From NCBI GenBank assembly GCA_029266615.1, contig JAQSWN010000095.1, positions 1 to 47,653 of the forward strand: DNA of 47,653 nt. Direction: 5' to 3'. Source of the stretch: Polyangiaceae bacterium. GTDB lineage: Bacteria; Myxococcota_A; Polyangia; Polyangiales; Polyangiaceae. Of the stretch, positions 1 through 8,182 are shown one piece after another. The notes under the pieces were generated by a model that did not search any database, was not told the origin of the DNA, and was given only the letters and a program-made list of their open reading frames with translations. The translations under genes were made by a program, and so were the position numbers. Position 1 is the first letter of the stretch, and the number at the start of each line of letters is the position of its first letter.

Positions 1-7
1 GGGCGAC

Positions 8-964
8 ATGGCCGCCCGCCTTTCGCTCAATGACCGCGAGCAAGGCCTTTTCTTCGAGATGCTGACCGGCGATGGCCGGCCTCGGCACGAGCCTGTCGAG
101 CCGGGGCACGTCCGTATTCGCTATCTCGGCCACGCTTGCGTCTTGGTAGAAACAGCGAACCTTTGCATCCTGGTCGACCCGCTCGTTGGCTACCCGGTCG
201 GCGGGCGCGACCCGAAGGTCTTCTCCTGGCACGATCTGCCAGAGCGCATCGACTACGTGCTGCTCACGCACAATCACCAGGATCACGTGATGTTGGAGAC
301 GCTGTTGCCACTGCGGCACCGCATCGGCCAAGTAGTCGTCCCGCGCTGTGCGGACGGGACGTTGCTGGATCCGAGCCTCGCCCTGGCGCTTCGCCACATC
401 GGCTTCCAGCGGGTCGTTGAGCTCGGTGAGCTGGCGAGCATTCGCGACGGAGACTGCGAGATCACCGGCGTGCCATTTCTGGGCGAGCACGGCGATCTGA
501 ACATCCTGAGCAAGCTTTGCTATCACGTCCGTGTTGGCCACCGGACCATCCTATTCGCCGCGGACTCGGCCGCGCTGGAGCCGCGCGTTTATGAGCACGT
601 GGCCGCGTTCCTCGGCCCCGCCGACGTGTTGTTTCTGGGGATGGAATGCGATGGCGCGCCGCTGTCGTGGCTATACGGCCCGCTCATGGGGCCATCATTG
701 ACGCGAGAGATGGACTCCGCGCGCCGACTTTCCGGCTCACGCTGTGAGCAGGCGCTACACCTGCTCGACTCCTTTCGGCCGAAGGAGGTGTACGTCTACG
801 CCATGGGGCAGGAGCCCTGGGTCGAGTTCATCAGCAGCATCAAGTATACGGAGCAATCGCGGCCGATCGTGGAGTCGAACCAGTTCCTGGTCGAGTGCCA
901 GCAGCGTTCGATTCACGCCGAGCGTTTGTACGCTAGCAAGCAGATCATCCGAGAACTATCTTGA
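8..964 (+). CDS. MBL-fold metallo-hydrolase (start possibly outside window)
   Basis: A 318-residue protein of the metallo-beta-lactamase superfamily, nearest in style to UlaG/NAPE-PLD-like hydrolases. The metal-binding signature HNHQDH lies at residues 88-93, after a strand ending in YVLLT and preceded by the typical 'LGHACVLVE...ILVDP' beta-sandwich opening; a later 'FAADSAAL' supplies the expected downstream Asp. The frame is open to the left edge, so the ATG at 8 may be internal and the gene 5'-truncated; no ribosome-binding site precedes it. Its stop overlaps the region where the S9 peptidase gene begins (54 bp before the preferred start), so the two are probably co-transcribed. The substrate cannot be told from the sequence. 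Confidence 0.85.
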   Translation: MAARLSLNDREQGLFFEMLTGDGRPRHEPVEPGHVRIRYLGHACVLVETANLCILVDPLVGYPVGGRDPKVFSWHDLPERIDYVLLTHNHQDHVMLETLLPLRHRIGQVVVPRCADGTLLDPSLALALRHIGFQRVVELGELASIRDGDCEITGVPFLGEHGDLNILSKLCYHVRVGHRTILFAADSAALEPRVYEHVAAFLGPADVLFLGMECDGAPLSWLYGPLMGPSLTREMDSARRLSGSRCEQALHLLDSFRPKEVYVYAMGQEPWVEFISSIKYTEQSRPIVESNQFLVECQQRSIHAERLYASKQIIRELS

Positions 965-1017
965 CCGGGGATGCGCTCGAAGTCAGCGCGCGCAACGCGA
1001 ATGAGGGGAGCGACAGA

Positions 1018-3069
1018 ATGACGAGAGATGGCTTCGCAACCGAGCAGGTCGAAGAGGCGCCGATCGCGCGCGAAGACGGGCCCATAACGCAGCCCAAGAG
1101 ATTGCGGGCAGCGGGCCGTGCGCGCAGCGACTTGATCCCGCGGCAGGTCCTTTTCGGCAATCCCGAGCGCACTAGCGTCGGAATCAGCCCAGATGGGCGG
1201 TTTCTGTCCTGGGTCGCGCCCGCAGGGGGCGTCTTGAACGTCTGGGTCGCCGAATCCGACGGCCTGGCTCGCGCCCGGCCGATCACGGTCAGCGATGAGC
1301 GGCCGATCACCCAGTATCGCTGGACCTACGACGGGCGACATTTGCTCTACTGGCAAGACAGCGGCGGCGACGAGAACTTTAGACTCTTCAAGGTCGACGT
1401 CATCACCGGGCAAGAGCTCGAGCTAGTGAGCGTTCGAGGTTCCCGCATCGAGGTCTACGCGACGTCGGAGCGTCACCCCGACGCGGTGATGGTCGGTAGC
1501 AACGAGCGCGATCAGCGTCTTTTCGACGTGTTTCGCGTGAACCTTCGCAGCGGTGAGCGTGCGCTCGTCTTCGAGAACACTCACGGCTTCGTGGAATACG
1601 TGTTCGACGCGGACCTTAATCCGCGCCTCGGCCAGCGTATGACCGCGGATGGCTCGGCGGAGTGGCTCCGCTTGGACCCGCTAGTCGTCGGCGAGGGGGA
1701 GGTCTTCGAGCACGTACCGGCAGCCGACGTCTTGACCACCGGCTTCTTCGGCTTCGACGCCGCTGGTACCCAGCTCTACGGTTACTCGAGCCATGAGCGC
1801 GATACCGCAGCGCTCGTGCAGGTCGATATGGGCACCGGCCGGAGGACGGTGCTCTACGAAGACGCCCGCGTGGATCTGAGCCAAATCGTCGTCCACCCGC
1901 GGCTCCGCACCCCACAGGCCGTGCAAGTCAATCACGACCGCCCGCGGCTCGTGGCGATCGACGCGGCCATTCGAGCGGACCTGGAGGCGCTGGCGGACCT
2001 CGACCGCGCCGGCGGCGCGCCAGAAATCGTCGCCCGCACGCTCGAGGACGACGTGTGGATCGTTCGCTTCGATTGCGACCGCGCATCGCCCAAATTCTAT
2101 CGCTGGGCCCGCGTCGAGCGGCGCGGCGAGCTTCTGTTCAGCGCGCAGCCGTCACTCGACCAGCACGTCTTGGCCCGAATGGGCGCGGTATCGCTTCGCG
2201 CGCGCGACGGCTTGACGCTGCTCGGCTACCTGAGCCTCCCTCCCGACGCGGACCCGCGCGAAACTGGCAGGCCCGAGACCGCGCTGCCGCTCGTCTTGCT
2301 GGTTCACGGCGGCCCCTGGATGCGTGACACCTGGGGCTTTCGTCCTCTTCATCAAACCCTTGCCAATCGTGGCTACGCAGTGCTCTCGATCAACTACCGA
2401 GGCTCGACCGGCTTCGGGAAGGACTTCGTCAATCGCGGCAACCGCGAGTGGGGCAAGAAGATGCAGGACGACCTTCTCGACGCGGTCGCGTGGGCGGTTG
2501 CTGAGGGCATCGCCCATCCGGAGAAGGTCTGCATCATGGGCGGGAGCTACGGCGGCTACGCCGCGCTCGCAGGTTTGACGCTCACGCCCGACGTCTTTGC
2601 TTGCGCCATCGACATCGTCGGCCCTTCCAATATCGTTTCGCTGATGGAGGCTTTGCCACCTTATTGGGCGCCCATGATCGCGCAGTTCCACCACCGCGTG
2701 GGCGATCCCCGAACGGAGGCTGGCAAGCAGGCGCTACTGGAAGTGTCGCCGTTGACTCACGTGAGCCGGATTCAGCGCCCGCTGCTGATCGGTCAGGGCG
2801 CCAACGACCCCCGCGTCAAGAAGCAGGAGTCGGACCAGATCGTGGCGGCGATGCAAGCCAAAGAAATTCCGGTGAGCTATGTCGTCTTTCCGGATGAAGG
2901 GCACGGTTTCGCTCGCAGCGAGAACACCGTGGCTTTCATCGCCGTGGTAGAGGCTTTTCTTTCGGTTCACCTCGGAGGGTGGTTCGAGCCGCTGACGCGC
3001 GCGGAGCTGGAGGCGTCGTCCTTGACGGTGGAAGCCGGGCAGGACGAGCTGCCGGGCCTCCCGGATTGA
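1018..3069 (+). CDS. S9 family prolyl oligopeptidase-type serine peptidase
   Basis: A 683-residue serine peptidase: an N-terminal beta-propeller (about residues 25-400, with repeated 'F.SWVAP', 'YWQDSGGDENF', 'YGYSSHERD' strands) and a C-terminal alpha/beta-hydrolase domain opened by 'VHGGPW'. The catalytic triad is visible: Ser510 in GGSYGGY, Asp597 in GANDPR and His629 in DEGHGF. The frame is open back to a TTG at 961, but ATG 1018 is chosen because an AGGGGAG ribosome-binding site lies seven bases upstream. No signal peptide is seen, so it is likely cytoplasmic. It follows the MBL-fold gene on the same strand. S9 enzymes cleave short peptides, acyl-peptides, or in some natural-product loci isopeptides; which applies here is unknown. 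Confidence 0.93.
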   Translation: MTRDGFATEQVEEAPIAREDGPITQPKRLRAAGRARSDLIPRQVLFGNPERTSVGISPDGRFLSWVAPAGGVLNVWVAESDGLARARPITVSDERPITQYRWTYDGRHLLYWQDSGGDENFRLFKVDVITGQELELVSVRGSRIEVYATSERHPDAVMVGSNERDQRLFDVFRVNLRSGERALVFENTHGFVEYVFDADLNPRLGQRMTADGSAEWLRLDPLVVGEGEVFEHVPAADVLTTGFFGFDAAGTQLYGYSSHERDTAALVQVDMGTGRRTVLYEDARVDLSQIVVHPRLRTPQAVQVNHDRPRLVAIDAAIRADLEALADLDRAGGAPEIVARTLEDDVWIVRFDCDRASPKFYRWARVERRGELLFSAQPSLDQHVLARMGAVSLRARDGLTLLGYLSLPPDADPRETGRPETALPLVLLVHGGPWMRDTWGFRPLHQTLANRGYAVLSINYRGSTGFGKDFVNRGNREWGKKMQDDLLDAVAWAVAEGIAHPEKVCIMGGSYGGYAALAGLTLTPDVFACAIDIVGPSNIVSLMEALPPYWAPMIAQFHHRVGDPRTEAGKQALLEVSPLTHVSRIQRPLLIGQGANDPRVKKQESDQIVAAMQAKEIPVSYVVFPDEGHGFARSENTVAFIAVVEAFLSVHLGGWFEPLTRAELEASSLTVEAGQDELPGLPD

Positions 3070-3091
3070 CCACGAGGAGCGCGGGAGCGCG

Positions 3092-3122
3092 GCCTTGCGC
3101 GTGCTCTCGCAAGGCTGCTTTT
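3092..3122 (+). terminator. Rho-independent terminator after the S9 peptidase gene
   Basis: A perfect 8-bp inverted repeat (GCCTTGCG at 3092-3099, CGCAAGGC at 3108-3115) encloses an 8-nt loop and is followed by TGCTTTT. It lies 22 bp after the peptidase stop and before cysS, so it probably separates the two transcription units. Confidence 0.7.
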
Positions 3123-3164
3123 GATGGTGTCGCCACGTGCGAGCCAGTGTAAGTAGGCGCGGTA

Positions 3165-4706
3165 ATGCCGCTGCAGTTGCACAATACCCTCACGAAGCGG
3201 AAAGAGCCGTTCGAGCCAGCGCACCCCAAGGTCGTGCGCATCTACACGTGTGGCCTGACGACCTACGCTCCGATGCACATCGGGCACGCGCGCACCTACT
3301 GCTTCTGGGATCTGTTCCGCCGCTACCTCGAGTACGGGGGGCGACACGTCGTGAGCGTCATCAACTACACGGACGTGGACGATCGTATCATCGGCCGGGC
3401 GCAGGGCTCGGAGGGTCCCGTGGACGTCGCGGAACGCAACATAGCGACGTTCCGGCGCGATTGCCGAAAGCTGCACATCAAGGATTACTCGGCCTACACG
3501 CGTGCTACCGACTTCGTTGACGAGCAGCTAGACATGATCGGCCAGCTCGAAAAGAAGGGCCACGCCTACGCGGTTGGCGGCGAAGTCCTCTACCAAGTCG
3601 AAACTTTCCCGCATTACGGGCAGCTTTCCGGCAACACCTTGGCTGCGCAGCAAGTAGGCGCCAGCGGTCGCGTCGAGGAGGATGCGTCACGCAAGCGCCA
3701 CCCCGCCGATTTTGGTCTGTGGAAGCCGGCCAAGCCTGGCGAGCCAAGTTGGCCCACGGGGCGTAGCGACTGGCACGACGGGCGACCGGGCTGGCACATC
3801 GAATGCTCGGCCATGAGCACCACGTTGTTCGGACCTCATTTCGATATTCATGGCGGCGGCGTCGACAACCTGTTTCCCCACCACGAAAACGAGATCGCGC
3901 AGAGTGAACCGCTCTGCGGGCACCCGTGGGTACGGTACTGGCTCCACCCCGAGCACCTAGACCTCAAGGACGTGAAGATGTCCAAGAGCTTAGGCAACGT
4001 GATCGGGATCGAGGAGCTGTTATCTCGGCATTCCCACGACGAGGTGCGCTGGTTCTACGCCGCCCAGCACTACCGCGCGAAGCTTCCGTTCAGCTGGGAG
4101 CTGCTGAATCAGTCTTGCCAGGGCTATGCGCGCATCAAGAAGCTCGTCACCATCCTGGCCGACAAGCTGCGGGGCGTGGAAGGAATCGAGTCCTCGCCTG
4201 GCTCGTATGCTTCTCAACGTCCGATCGACGAGCAGGTACCGCGCCTTCGCCATCGCTACTTGCACGGCGCTTTCTCGAGGCAGACCTCGGTGTTCCTGGA
4301 TCGCTTCATCGCGGCCATGGACGACGACCTGAATACCCCGAACGCAGTGGCGGCGATGTTCGACTACGTGAGCGCGCTGTACGCCGGCGGCATCGAGCAA
4401 GCGACCGATCTCGGTTCTGCGCTCGCGGTGTACCGCACGCTCTCGCGGCACCTGGCGGTGCTCGGCGTCGAGATCGCGGAGGCCGCTCTGTACCCGGAGT
4501 TGATCGGCGACTACGCTTTGCCCGAGGCGACCAACGCGAGCGGCCGTGGCGGTGACGCAGCGTTGGATCGCTTGCTCGCGATGCGGACGGCCGCGCGCGC
4601 GAACAAGGACTTTGCGAAGGCAGACGCGATTCGTAACTTGCTCACGGAGGCCGGCGTCGCCCTCGAGGACACCCCCGCCGGACCACGCTGGCGTGTGGGT
4701 GAATAG
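3165..4706 (+). CDS. cysS: Cysteine--tRNA ligase
   Basis: Class I aminoacyl-tRNA synthetase charging tRNA-Cys with cysteine in the cytoplasm. At 513 residues it is slightly longer than the usual 460-480. Zinc-ligand Cys29 (YTCGLT), the HIGH motif at residues 38-41 (PMHIGHAR), TDVDD, the second zinc Cys in HIECSAM, the zinc region 'HGGGVDNLFPHHENE', and KMSKS at 271-275 are all present in order. The C-terminal helical region ends with 'NKDFAKADAIRNLL', typical of CysRS. The ATG at 3165 has only a weak ribosome-binding site. It stands alone between a terminator and the sigma-54 regulator gene; no functional tie to its neighbours is evident. Confidence 0.98.
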   Translation: MPLQLHNTLTKRKEPFEPAHPKVVRIYTCGLTTYAPMHIGHARTYCFWDLFRRYLEYGGRHVVSVINYTDVDDRIIGRAQGSEGPVDVAERNIATFRRDCRKLHIKDYSAYTRATDFVDEQLDMIGQLEKKGHAYAVGGEVLYQVETFPHYGQLSGNTLAAQQVGASGRVEEDASRKRHPADFGLWKPAKPGEPSWPTGRSDWHDGRPGWHIECSAMSTTLFGPHFDIHGGGVDNLFPHHENEIAQSEPLCGHPWVRYWLHPEHLDLKDVKMSKSLGNVIGIEELLSRHSHDEVRWFYAAQHYRAKLPFSWELLNQSCQGYARIKKLVTILADKLRGVEGIESSPGSYASQRPIDEQVPRLRHRYLHGAFSRQTSVFLDRFIAAMDDDLNTPNAVAAMFDYVSALYAGGIEQATDLGSALAVYRTLSRHLAVLGVEIAEAALYPELIGDYALPEATNASGRGGDAALDRLLAMRTAARANKDFAKADAIRNLLTEAGVALEDTPAGPRWRVGE

Positions 4707-4871
4707 CGGGTAGCAGGCCTGGGGGCGGGCCGAGGAATTCGCGCCGCGGCTGGACAACGCGCGCAGCGTGGCCGGCGGAAGTCCGAAGCTTCTCGAGCGT
4801 TCGCGGCGCTCCCCAAAATTCGTGAGCTAGAAACCTCTCCGTTACGTAGGCTCCGCCAGGCTGCTCCGCGC

Positions 4872-6431
4872 ATGCAGTTGGACGCGCTCCAGTCGCTCGC
4901 GCTGTCCGTCGCGCAGGCGCGCTCGCCCGACTCCGTGCTCATGCAGATGGTGCAGGGCCTCGGCATGTGGGACGGCGTGGCGCTGGCGCGAGTGTGGCTC
5001 TTGCGCGACACCGAGCACGAGCCCCCGTACCTGGAGCTCAAGGCGAGCATCGGTGCCTCCATCGCAGAGCCGAGCCGGCGCTGGAATCGGACCGACGGCG
5101 CGCACCAAAAGATCCTGCTCTCGTATGGGAAGGTCGGATACATCGCGTCGAATAATCGCCCGTTGCTCCTCCAGCGTGGGCCGCGGGATTGGCTCGTGCA
5201 GCCAGATTGGGCGGATGCGGAGGGAATACAGAGCTTTGCCGGACAGCCCCTGTGCTTCAAGGGGCAGGTGCTCGGGGTCGTGGCGTTCTTCAGCCGGCGT
5301 CGGCTCGAGAAGGCGGACCTGGATTGGCTGCGAGTATTCGCGGACCACGCCGCGGTTGCGATCGCCAACGCGCGCGCCTTCGAGGAGATTGCGCGGCTGA
5401 AGGAGAGCGCCGAGCGAGAGCGAGACTACCTGCGCGAGGCGGTGCGAAGCGCGCTGCAGCACGGGGACGTCGTCGCAGAGAGCCCGGAGATGAAGCGGGT
5501 TTTGGCGCAGGTGCAGGCGGTCGCGCGCACGGACTCCTCCGTGCTGATCTTGGGCGAGAGCGGCGTCGGCAAGGAGCTCATCGCCGCCGCCGTCCACGAC
5601 CAGAGCGGGCGCCGTGACGGGCCGCTCGTGAAAGTGAACTGTGCCAGCGTCCCGCGCGAGCTCTTTGAAAGCGAGTTCTTTGGTCACGTGCGAGGTGCGT
5701 TCAGCGGCGCGGCGCGAGACCGTCAAGGGCGCTTCTTGCTCGCGGACCGCGGCTCGCTCTTCTTGGACGAGGTTGGAGAGATACCGCTGGAGCTCCAGGG
5801 CAAGCTGCTGCGGGTCTTGCAAGAGCGCACGTTCGAGGCGGTGGGGGACGACCGGACGCGCGAGGCGGACGTGCGCGTCATTGCGGCCACGAATCGTCCG
5901 CTCGACGTAGAAGTGGAGCGCGGACGATTCCGACGAGATTTGTTCTACCGGCTGAACGTGCTGCCCATCGAGGTGCCGCCGCTACGCCAAAGGCGCGCGG
6001 ACATCGTGCCGATGGCGCGGCGCTTCTTGCGCACCACCGCCCATCGCCTGCACTTGCCGGAGCGGGAGCTGTCGGCCGAGGACGAGCGAGCGCTGCTCGC
6101 CTACGACTTCCCCGGCAACGTGCGTGAGCTGCAGAACATCATCGAACGCGCGGTCGTGCTCAGCACTCGCGCGGAGCGAGGCCTGGGGCTCGAGCTGGGT
6201 CGAGTCGCAGCGACGGACGCCGTCCCTGCCGCCAGGCGTGAAGAGCTCGACGCTAGCGACGTGATGGGCGAAGACGCGTTCCGTGAGCTCGAGCGGCGCA
6301 ACGTGCTCAATGCGCTGCGTCGATGCGGCTACCGCATCGCTGGCGAGCGCGGCGCGGCCAAGCTGCTCGGGCTGAGCCCCAGCACGCTCACGTACCGCAT
6401 GAAGCAGCTCGGCCTCGAACGCCCGCGCTGA
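4872..6431 (+). CDS. Sigma-54-dependent activator with GAF domain (NitA-like, Nit1C cluster)
   Basis: A 519-residue enhancer-binding protein with an N-terminal GAF sensor (about residues 10-175, FhlA/NorR-like), an AAA+ domain, and a C-terminal Fis-type HTH. The AAA+ domain has Walker A GESGVGKE at 228-235, GAFSGA at 275-280 (the sigma-54-contacting loop, with Ser for the usual Thr), Walker B 'SLFLDEVGEI' and the arginine-finger region 'FRRDLFYRL'. The HTH is 'AAKLLGLSPSTLTYRMKQL'. It lies immediately upstream of the nitB-nitGH genes, and a -24/-12 promoter is found between them at 6593-6608. It is therefore very likely the cluster's activator. The GAF ligand (cyanide, a nitrile or a nitrogen signal) is unknown. 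The ATG at 4872 lacks a strong ribosome-binding site. Confidence 0.93.
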   Translation: MQLDALQSLALSVAQARSPDSVLMQMVQGLGMWDGVALARVWLLRDTEHEPPYLELKASIGASIAEPSRRWNRTDGAHQKILLSYGKVGYIASNNRPLLLQRGPRDWLVQPDWADAEGIQSFAGQPLCFKGQVLGVVAFFSRRRLEKADLDWLRVFADHAAVAIANARAFEEIARLKESAERERDYLREAVRSALQHGDVVAESPEMKRVLAQVQAVARTDSSVLILGESGVGKELIAAAVHDQSGRRDGPLVKVNCASVPRELFESEFFGHVRGAFSGAARDRQGRFLLADRGSLFLDEVGEIPLELQGKLLRVLQERTFEAVGDDRTREADVRVIAATNRPLDVEVERGRFRRDLFYRLNVLPIEVPPLRQRRADIVPMARRFLRTTAHRLHLPERELSAEDERALLAYDFPGNVRELQNIIERAVVLSTRAERGLGLELGRVAATDAVPAARREELDASDVMGEDAFRELERRNVLNALRRCGYRIAGERGAAKLLGLSPSTLTYRMKQLGLERPR

Positions 6432-6510
6432 CGTCGCGGTCACGCTGCAGAAACCCGCGAGCGCCCCCGCTCGGCGAGATTCGTGAGCGGGCTCACCAAG
6501 AGTTGCGACT

Positions 6511-6524
6511 CTCAACTTGTTGAG
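6511..6524. promoter_or_regulatory. Candidate upstream activator site (palindrome)
   Basis: A perfect inverted repeat CTCAAC-TT-GTTGAG lies about 70 bp upstream of the -24 element at 6593, a normal distance for enhancer sites of sigma-54 activators. A further partial copy of the half-site (GAGTTG, 6500-6505) sits one helical turn upstream. Assignment to the neighbouring activator is inference. Confidence 0.45.
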
Positions 6525-6592
6525 TGTTTCTCCGCTGTGAACGACCTCGCACTTCGGGCGCGATTGCGGGGTGGCACTCCGAAAGACGCGGA

Positions 6593-6608
6593 TGGCACGG
6601 CGCTAGCA
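6593..6608 (+). promoter_or_regulatory. Sigma-54 (-24/-12) promoter of the Nit1C operon
   Basis: TGGCAC-N5-TAGCA matches the RpoN consensus TGGCAC-N5-TTGCA in all but one base. The invariant GG (6594-6595) and GC (6606-6607) have exactly ten bases between them. Transcription would start near 6619, about 60 bp before the nitB ATG. It lies directly downstream of a sigma-54 activator gene, which strongly supports it. Confidence 0.75.
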
Positions 6609-6677
6609 ATCGTCTCTGGCACGCAGGCAAGGCCGGTTGGGTCCCGCCCGCGCAACACCCTTCGGAGATATCAAGCA

Positions 6678-7160
6678 ATGCCCAAAGTCGAAGCCCCCAT
6701 GAACAAGTCCGGCGATTTCCTAGTCGACTACGAGGAGAAGGTCTTCGAAGACGTGAAGGCGGGGCCGGGCGAGAAAGCGCTCGTTACTTTTCACACCGTA
6801 GCCTTCGAAGGTTCGATAGGCCTCGTGAACCTGCTGCAGGCGGTGCGGCTCCAACGCAAGGGCTTCGAAACGTCGGTGCTGCTGTACGGCCCCGGGGTCA
6901 CGCTCGGCGTGCAGCGCGGCTTTCCCAAGCTCGGTGACGAGGCGTTTCCGGGGCACTTGAACTTCAACGGGCAGATCAAGAAGTTCATGGCCGAGGGCGG
7001 AAAGGTGTACGCCTGCCGCTTCGCGCTGCAGGCGCTCTACGGCCACGGCGAGAAGGCGTTGATCGAGGGCATCACGCCCATCAATCCGCTCGACGTGCTC
7101 GACCTCATCCTGCTCCATCGCAAGGACAACGCCTTCATCCTGGACACCTGGACCGTCTAG
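6678..7160 (+). CDS. nitB: MSMEG_0572/Sll0783 family nitrogen-starvation protein
   Basis: A 160-residue protein recognised as the Sll0783/MSMEG_0572 family: the core 'LVTFHTVAFEGSIGLVNL' followed by 'RKGFETSVLLYGPGV' and the end 'NPLDVLDLILLHRKDNAFI' are characteristic. In Synechocystis the homologue is induced by nitrogen starvation and affects polyhydroxybutyrate build-up; in pseudomonads the nitB product is raised on cyanide. Its biochemical function is unknown; the fold recalls small DsrE-like subunits (inference). ATG 6678 has GGAG ten bases upstream; a further Met lies at residue 8. It is the first gene behind the sigma-54 promoter and is followed by the nitrilase gene after two bases. 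Confidence 0.9.
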   Translation: MPKVEAPMNKSGDFLVDYEEKVFEDVKAGPGEKALVTFHTVAFEGSIGLVNLLQAVRLQRKGFETSVLLYGPGVTLGVQRGFPKLGDEAFPGHLNFNGQIKKFMAEGGKVYACRFALQALYGHGEKALIEGITPINPLDVLDLILLHRKDNAFILDTWTV

Positions 7161-7162
7161 CG

Positions 7163-8182
7163 ATGTCGCGCAAAGTACGCGCCGCCGCGGTGCAGCTGAG
7201 CCCCGTGCTGTTCAGCCGAGAAGGCACGACCAGCAAGGTGTGCGACAAGATTGCCGAAGCGGCGGCGCAGGGCGCGGAGCTCGTCGTCTTCCCGGAAACG
7301 GTGCTGCCTTACTACCCGTATTTTTCCTTCATCAAGGCGCCCGCGCTCATCGGGGCGGAGCACCTGCTGCTTTTGGAGCAGGCCGTCACCGTACCAGGGC
7401 CGAGCACGGAAGCCATCTCTCAGGCGGCGCGAAAGGCCGGAGCGGTGGTGTCCATCGGCGTGAACGAACGAGACCACGGCACGCTGTACAACACGCAGTT
7501 GTTGTTCGACGCGGACGGGCGGCTCGCGCAAGCGCGCCGCAAGATCACGCCCACGTACCACGAGCGCATGATTTGGGGCCAGGGCGACGGCTCTGGCCTG
7601 TGCGCCGTCGATACGCGGGTGGGGCGCGTCGGGTCGCTCGCCTGCTGGGAGCACTACAACCCGCTTGCCCGCTACGCGCTCATGGCCGACCACGAAGAGA
7701 TTCACGTCGCCATGTTCCCAGGCTCACTCGTAGGCGATATCTTTCGGGAGCAAATCGAGGTCACGATCCGGCACCATGCGCTGGAGTCGGGCTGCTTCGT
7801 GGTCAACTCCACGGGTTACTTGACCGAGGAGCAGGTCACGCAAGTGGCGGGGGATACCAAGCTCGAGAAGGCGCTCCGCGGCGGGTGCTTCACCGCCATC
7901 GTCTCGCCGGAGGGCGCCCTGCTCGCCCCGCCCCTCACGGAAGGAGAAGGGATGGTCATCGCGGATCTCGACCTCGCGCTCATCGCCAAGCGCAAGCGCA
8001 TGATGGACAGCGTGGGTCACTACAGCCGGCCGGAGCTGCTCTCCGTGCTCATTGACCGGCGCGCGCAGCCTCACATTCACGACAAAGCCCAGAATTTGCC
8101 CGCCAAAGGAGCGAGCCATGAACCGCTCTCTGCCGATCCTGACCGCCGCCGCGAAGACGAAACGCCGCCCGCCTACTCCTGA
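7163..8182 (+). CDS. nitC: Nit1-type nitrilase (Nit6803-like)
   Basis: A 339-residue carbon-nitrogen hydrolase that would convert nitriles to carboxylate and ammonia. The catalytic triad is complete: Glu45 (VVFPET), Lys127 (RRKITPTYHER) and Cys161 (LACWEHYNPL). 'IWGQGDGSG' and 'CWEHYNPLARYALMA' are typical of the Nit1 subgroup, which includes Synechocystis Nit6803. In Pseudomonas fluorescens NCIMB 11764 nitC is needed for growth on cyanide. The last 22 codons run into the next gene: the radical SAM start with a strong ribosome-binding site lies at 8118, giving a 65-bp overlap. The Arg/Glu-rich tail encoded there is unlikely to be part of the catalytic fold. Confidence 0.96.
   Translation: MSRKVRAAAVQLSPVLFSREGTTSKVCDKIAEAAAQGAELVVFPETVLPYYPYFSFIKAPALIGAEHLLLLEQAVTVPGPSTEAISQAARKAGAVVSIGVNERDHGTLYNTQLLFDADGRLAQARRKITPTYHERMIWGQGDGSGLCAVDTRVGRVGSLACWEHYNPLARYALMADHEEIHVAMFPGSLVGDIFREQIEVTIRHHALESGCFVVNSTGYLTEEQVTQVAGDTKLEKALRGGCFTAIVSPEGALLAPPLTEGEGMVIADLDLALIAKRKRMMDSVGHYSRPELLSVLIDRRAQPHIHDKAQNLPAKGASHEPLSADPDRRREDETPPAYS

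Noticed and set aside
6572..6577. A second TGGCAC upstream of nitB, and a third at 6617-6622
   Set aside because: Neither has GC at the required ten-base distance after GG, so they are not likely sigma-54 promoters.
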